Source: Dryocola sp036489025
Lineage (GTDB): Bacteria; Pseudomonadota; Gammaproteobacteria; Enterobacterales; Enterobacteriaceae
DNA length: 64,000 nucleotides
Assembly (NCBI GenBank): GCA_036489025.1
Contig: DASXGN010000031.1
Location: 56,846-120,845 of the forward strand
Direction: 5' to 3'
In this document: piece after piece, positions 60,605-64,000 of the stretch
Position numbering within the stretch: the stretch's first letter is position 1
Layout: each line of letters begins with the position of its first letter
Notes under the pieces: model-generated
What the model saw: only the letters and a program-made list of their open reading frames with translations
Told to the model about the DNA's origin: nothing
Database searches by the model: none
Program-made: the position numbers and the translations under genes

Positions 60605-62089
60605 ATGTGGTTTCACTTCTCTCACAGGTTACTCTTGAACTTACATGCCGCCCTGCGCCAGCGCGTTGAAAAAACACGCTGGTATGCCAACAGAAAAAGC
60701 TATCGAACCCTTTTCTGGCGCGAAATAACCCCCCTTGCCGTGCCGATATTCCTGGAAAATACCTGTGTGTTAATGATGGGCGTGCTGAGCACGTTCCTGG
60801 TGAGCTGGCTGGGAAAAGAAGCGATGGCGGGCGTCGGGCTGGCCGACAGCTTTAATATGGTGATCATGGCGTTTTTCGCCGCCGTGGACCTGGGCACGAC
60901 GGTCGTGGTCGCCTTTAGCCTCGGCAAGCTCGATCCCGAACGCGCTCGCTCGGCGGCCCGACAGTCGCTGGTGCTGATGACGATTATTGCGGTCTTTATG
61001 GCTGCGGGCATTCATCTGGCCGGGGAGCATATTGTGAACGTCATTGCCGGTGATGCGACGCCGGAAGTGAAGGGGCTGGCGCTTTCTTACCTGCAAACCA
61101 CGGTCTGGAGCTATCCGGCCGCGGCGATTGCGCTGATTGGCAGCGGGGCGCTGCGCGGCGCGGGAAATACGAAGATCCCGCTGCTGATTAACGGCGGCAT
61201 GAATATCCTGAACATTATGATCAGCAGCGTGCTGATCTACGGCCTGTTTGGCTGGCCGGGCATGGGCTTTGTCGGCGCGGGGCTGGGGCTGACGATTTCC
61301 CGCTACATCGGCGCGCTGGGCATTGTATACGTGCTGATGATTGGCTTTAATCCGCACCTGCGCATCACGCTGAAAAGCTATTTTACGCCGCTTAAGCTCA
61401 ACATCCTCTGGGAAGTGCTCGGCATCGGCATTCCGGCCAGCATTGAATCGGTGCTGTTCAACGGCGGCAAGCTGCTGACGCAGATGTTTGTCGCGGGCAT
61501 GGGCACCAACGTTATCGCCGGGAACTTCATCGCCTTTTCGATTGCCTCGCTGATCAACCTGCCGGGGAACGCCCTCGGCTCTGCCTCAACGATTATCGTC
61601 GGCAGGCGATTGGGCAAGGGCGAGATAGGGCAGGCGGAGCGCCAGCTGCGGCACGTTTTCTGGCTATCGACAATTGGGCTGACGATTATTGCCTGGGGCA
61701 CCGCGCCGTTTGCCGGGCTGTTCGCCTCGTTCTACACGCATGAGGACGATGTCAAAGAGGTCGTGAAAGTGCTGATCTGGCTGAACGCCGCGTTTATGCC
61801 CATCTGGGCGGCGTCCTGGGTCCTGCCCGCCGGGCTGAAGGGCGCTCGCGACGCGCGATTTGCGATGTGGGTGTCAATGCTCGGCATGTGGGGCTGCCGC
61901 GTTGTGGCGGGCTACACGCTGGGGATTATGCTGGGCATGGGCGTCGTCGGCGTCTGGCTGGGGATGTTCCTCGACTGGGCCGTGCGCGGGGCCTTCTTCT
62001 ACTGGCGCATGGTCAGCGGCCGCTGGCTGAAGAAATATCCTCGCGTTAAAAGAGAGCCGATTATCAAGCCTGGTCCGCCGCTCGGCTAG
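60605..62089 (+). CDS. yeeO: MATE-family exporter YeeO
   Basis: 494-residue multidrug/toxic compound extrusion transporter with 12 expected membrane segments. TPLAVPIFLENTCVLMMGVLSTFLVSWLG and GSGALRGAGNTKIPLLIN are family-typical; E. coli YeeO exports FMN and FAD. The start (MWFHFSHRLLLNLHAALRQ) follows the E. coli N-terminal style, though an internal start cannot be excluded, and no strong SD is seen. The 3' end overlaps the convergent LysR gene by 26 bp. Confidence 0.9.
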   Translation: MWFHFSHRLLLNLHAALRQRVEKTRWYANRKSYRTLFWREITPLAVPIFLENTCVLMMGVLSTFLVSWLGKEAMAGVGLADSFNMVIMAFFAAVDLGTTVVVAFSLGKLDPERARSAARQSLVLMTIIAVFMAAGIHLAGEHIVNVIAGDATPEVKGLALSYLQTTVWSYPAAAIALIGSGALRGAGNTKIPLLINGGMNILNIMISSVLIYGLFGWPGMGFVGAGLGLTISRYIGALGIVYVLMIGFNPHLRITLKSYFTPLKLNILWEVLGIGIPASIESVLFNGGKLLTQMFVAGMGTNVIAGNFIAFSIASLINLPGNALGSASTIIVGRRLGKGEIGQAERQLRHVFWLSTIGLTIIAWGTAPFAGLFASFYTHEDDVKEVVKVLIWLNAAFMPIWAASWVLPAGLKGARDARFAMWVSMLGMWGCRVVAGYTLGIMLGMGVVGVWLGMFLDWAVRGAFFYWRMVSGRWLKKYPRVKREPIIKPGPPLG

Positions 62090-63008
62090 CTATCTGCGGC
62101 AGCCCGCTAAGCAGCTCGTCGCAGCGCTGCTTCACCGCCTCATGCAGCAACCGCACCGTAGCAGAAAGCTGTTTGCGGTGCGGGCAAATCAGATTGAGCG
62201 GCACCGCGTCGCCCTGATAGCGGGGCAGTAATACCTTCAGGCGGCCCGCGCCGACGTCTTCGCTCACGTCCAGCCAGGATTTAAAAGCAACCCCTTCTCC
62301 GGCGATAGCCAGGCGGCGGATCACCTCCGCGTCGTCGCTCATCATGCTGCCTTTGACGCCGATGTGGTGGACGTTGCCGTCGAGCGTCAGCGTCCATTTA
62401 TCAAAGACCCGGCCGCGCAGCACGTAGGTCAGGGCATTATGCTGCGCGAGGTCGGCAATCACTTTCGGTTCGTCGAAGCGCGCCAGATAGGCCGGAGAGG
62501 CCACTAAAACCCGGCGGTTATTGGGCGCGAGGGGCAGGGCCACATAAGAGGCATCGTCGTTCACGCCGTAGCGAAAGGCCACGTCTACCGGATCTTTAAA
62601 CACGTCGGCAATCTGGTCGGAGAACAGGATCTTGAGCTGCACGGCGGGATGCCGGCGGCGAAAATCCTGGAAAACCTCTAGCAGCAGATTGCGGCCCAAA
62701 TCGGACGGAACGGCAATTTGCAGCACGCCGCGCACTTCATCACTGGCGGGCTGGAGCTGTTCGTAGCCAGCTTCAAGCGTCTGTAAAGCCTGAATGGCGT
62801 AGGGCAGCCAGTTCTCCCCCTCCGGCGTCAGGCGCAGGCTACGGGTCGAACGGGCGAAGAGGCGCACGTTGAGGATTTTCTCCAGCCGCTTAATGGCCGT
62901 ACTCACCTGGGCTGGCTGCAACCCCGCTTCCCTTGCGGTTTCGCTGAAGCTGTTTAACGCCGCCGCCCTGACAAACAAAGTGAGATCTTCCAGCCTGAGC
63001 ATTTTCAC
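62064..63008 (-). CDS. LysR-type regulator next to a nitroreductase gene
   Basis: 314 residues. N-terminal winged helix (DLTLFVRAAALNSFSETAREAGLQPAQVSTAIKRLEKIL) and a C-terminal effector domain (VLQIAVPSDLGRNLLLEVFQDF) of the CrgA/AaeR-like subgroup. It is divergent from the nfsB-type gene across 124 bp, which suggests it controls that gene. Not a named E. coli protein at this place. Confidence 0.85.
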   Translation of the reverse strand: MKMLRLEDLTLFVRAAALNSFSETAREAGLQPAQVSTAIKRLEKILNVRLFARSTRSLRLTPEGENWLPYAIQALQTLEAGYEQLQPASDEVRGVLQIAVPSDLGRNLLLEVFQDFRRRHPAVQLKILFSDQIADVFKDPVDVAFRYGVNDDASYVALPLAPNNRRVLVASPAYLARFDEPKVIADLAQHNALTYVLRGRVFDKWTLTLDGNVHHIGVKGSMMSDDAEVIRRLAIAGEGVAFKSWLDVSEDVGAGRLKVLLPRYQGDAVPLNLICPHRKQLSATVRLLHEAVKQRCDELLSGLPQIASRAADQA

Positions 63009-63064
63009 TCCCCGAGGATAAGTGTTGTTTTAGATGGACGGTTTCACAGGGGCCTCTCGCCTTG

Positions 63065-63113
63065 TAACATGTCTGCACGGTGGCGGGTGCGATTTCCGTC
63101 GTGCCTCATGTTA
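63065..63113. promoter_or_regulatory. Inverted repeat in the LysR/nitroreductase gap
   Basis: TAACATG (63065-63071) and CATGTTA (63107-63113) are perfect arms; inside them GCACGG (63075-63080) partly matches CCGTCGTGC (63096-63104). It occupies the centre of the divergent promoter region, as LysR operators do. Confidence 0.4.
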
Positions 63114-63132
63114 ACTAATTCCGAGAATAATC

Positions 63133-63786
63133 ATGAATATTATTGATGCAGCTTCCTCACGCTATTCAACCAAAGCCTTCGACGCAACCAAAAAAATTAG
63201 CGCCGATGACATCGAAAAAGTCAAAAACCTGCTGCGCCTGAGCCCGTCGAGCACCAACTCGCAGCCGTGGCATTTTATTCTGGCCAGCAGAGATGAAGCC
63301 AAAGCGCGTATCGCAAAAGCCACCGCCGGGTTCTACGTTTTCAACGAGCGCAAAGTGCTTGATGCCTCTCATGTCGTGGTGTTCTGCGCCAAAACGGCCA
63401 TCGACGAAACGCACCTGAATAAGCTGCTTGAGCAGGAGAATGCCGACGGGCGTTTTGCCAGCCAGCAGGCGATGGAAGGGCAAAATAAAGGCCGCTCTTA
63501 CTTCGTCAACATGCACCGCTATGATTTAAAAGACGCGCAGCACTGGATGGAGAAGCAGGTTTACCTGAACGTGGGCAACTTCCTGCTCGGCGTGTCGGCG
63601 CTGAACATTGACGCGGTGCCGATCGAAGGTTTCGACGCGCGCATTCTGGACGAAGAGTTTGGCCTGCGTGAGAAAGGCTTTACCAGCCTGGTGATCGTGC
63701 CGATCGGCTATCGCAGCGTGGAAGATTTCAACGCCGCGCTGCCAAAATCCCGTCTGGAATTCAGCGAAATTCTCACCGAGTGCTAA
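63133..63786 (+). CDS. NfsB-type oxygen-insensitive nitroreductase / dihydropteridine reductase family
   Basis: 217-residue FMN flavoprotein of the NfsB family. RYSTKAFDATKK, LSPSSTNSQPWHFILAS (FMN phosphate), NERKVLDASHVVVFCAKTA, KQVYLNVGNFLLGVSALNIDAVPIEGFD and SVEDFNAALPKSRL follow E. coli and Enterobacter NfsB closely, but with many differences, so it is probably a paralogue rather than the chromosomal nfsB. NAD(P)H-dependent reduction of nitroaromatics or quinones is expected. Divergent LysR gene upstream. Confidence 0.87.
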   Translation: MNIIDAASSRYSTKAFDATKKISADDIEKVKNLLRLSPSSTNSQPWHFILASRDEAKARIAKATAGFYVFNERKVLDASHVVVFCAKTAIDETHLNKLLEQENADGRFASQQAMEGQNKGRSYFVNMHRYDLKDAQHWMEKQVYLNVGNFLLGVSALNIDAVPIEGFDARILDEEFGLREKGFTSLVIVPIGYRSVEDFNAALPKSRLEFSEILTEC

Positions 63787-63816
63787 GCCGCCACGCGGGT
63801 TAACTGAGGTTTTAAG

Positions 63817-63848
63817 GGCTGGCAAGCGAAAGCAAAACCAGCCTTTTT
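63817..63848 (+). terminator. Terminator after the nitroreductase gene
   Basis: GGCTGG (63817-63822) and CCAGCC (63838-63843) around a 15-nt loop, followed by TTTTT. Confidence 0.75.
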
Positions 63849-63868
63849 CCGCGAACGATAAAAAGCAA

Positions 63869-63897
63869 AAAGCCCGCTTAGTTTCCTAAGCAGGCTT
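63869..63897 (-). terminator. Terminator of the second tRNA-Asn gene
   Basis: Minus strand AAGCCTGCTTAG pairs with CTAAGCGGGCTT (one G-U) around GAAA, followed by TTTTT. Same design as the terminator of the first copy. Confidence 0.85.
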
Positions 63898-63905
63898 CTT
63901 AAATA

Positions 63906-63981
63906 TGGCTCCTCTGACTGGACTCGAACCAGTGACATACGGATTAACAGTCCGCCGTTCTACCGACTGAACTACAGAGGA
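63906..63981 (-). tRNA. tRNA-Asn (GTT), second copy
   Basis: 76 nt, identical to the copy at 60368-60443, anticodon GTT at 63946-63948, CCA encoded. The two copies bracket yeeO, the LysR gene and the nitroreductase gene. Confidence 0.98.
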
Positions 63982-64000
63982 ATCGTGTGAACGGGGCGCA

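Noticed and set aside
1..64000. CRISPR array, insertion sequence or prophage
   Set aside because: No spaced direct repeats, transposase, integrase or phage structural genes were seen; the only tandem repeat is the coding 9-bp array.

Overview
The window is a chromosomal segment of a member of the Enterobacteriaceae (gamma-proteobacteria). Gene content, gene order and protein sequences follow the E. coli/Salmonella order wca - galF - O-antigen locus - gnd - ugd - wzz - his - yeeZ/yeeY - plaP - sbcB - dacD - sbmC - yeeA - yeeX - cob - tRNA-Asn - yeeO. Most genes are GC-rich; the O-antigen locus (about 10.8-28.6 kb, especially 18.7-25.7 kb) is clearly AT-rich, as is normal for a horizontally exchanged O-antigen cluster. 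I cannot name the species from sequence alone.

Region 1 (1-10.6 kb, all +): the distal part of the colanic acid operon: end of wcaI, manC, manB, wcaJ, wzxC, wcaK, wcaL, wcaM, closed by a strong terminator. It supplies GDP-mannose, the initiating glucose-1-phosphate transferase, the flippase, the pyruvyl transferase and late glycosyltransferases.

Region 2 (10.8-29.9 kb, all +): the O-antigen locus. gnu (epimerase making GalNAc-PP-undecaprenol) and galF precede a JUMPstart/ops element and then rmlB-rmlD-rmlA-rmlC (dTDP-L-rhamnose), fdtA-fdtC-fdtB (dTDP-3-acetamido-3,6-dideoxyhexose, probably D-Fuc3NAc), wzx, a putative glycosyltransferase with a 9-bp tandem repeat, wzy and three more glycosyltransferases; gnd, ugd and wzz close it. 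Together this is a Wzx/Wzy-dependent pathway whose repeat unit probably starts with an amino sugar placed by WecA (encoded elsewhere) and contains rhamnose and an N-acetylated 3-amino-3,6-dideoxyhexose.

Region 3 (29.9-37.2 kb, -): the complete histidine operon hisL-GDCBHAF(IE), with its His-rich leader peptide, attenuator hairpin and promoter.

Region 4 (37.3-48.6 kb): yeeZ, yeeY, a GABA-type aminotransferase beside the putrescine importer plaP, sbcB, an acyltransferase-3 gene not found between sbcB and dacD in E. coli, dacD, sbmC with a LexA box, yeeA and yeeX.

Region 5 (48.6-54.5 kb): late cobalamin genes: pduX divergent from cbiB-cbiP-cobU-cobS-cobT. The corrin-ring genes are absent here.

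Region 6 (54.7-64 kb): an accessory stretch between cobT and tRNA-Asn (a membrane-anchored receiver-domain protein, an ArsR-type regulator divergent from a second elongation factor G, a small DUF1471 periplasmic protein, and yibH-yibI), then two identical tRNA-Asn genes bracketing yeeO, a LysR regulator and an nfsB-type nitroreductase.
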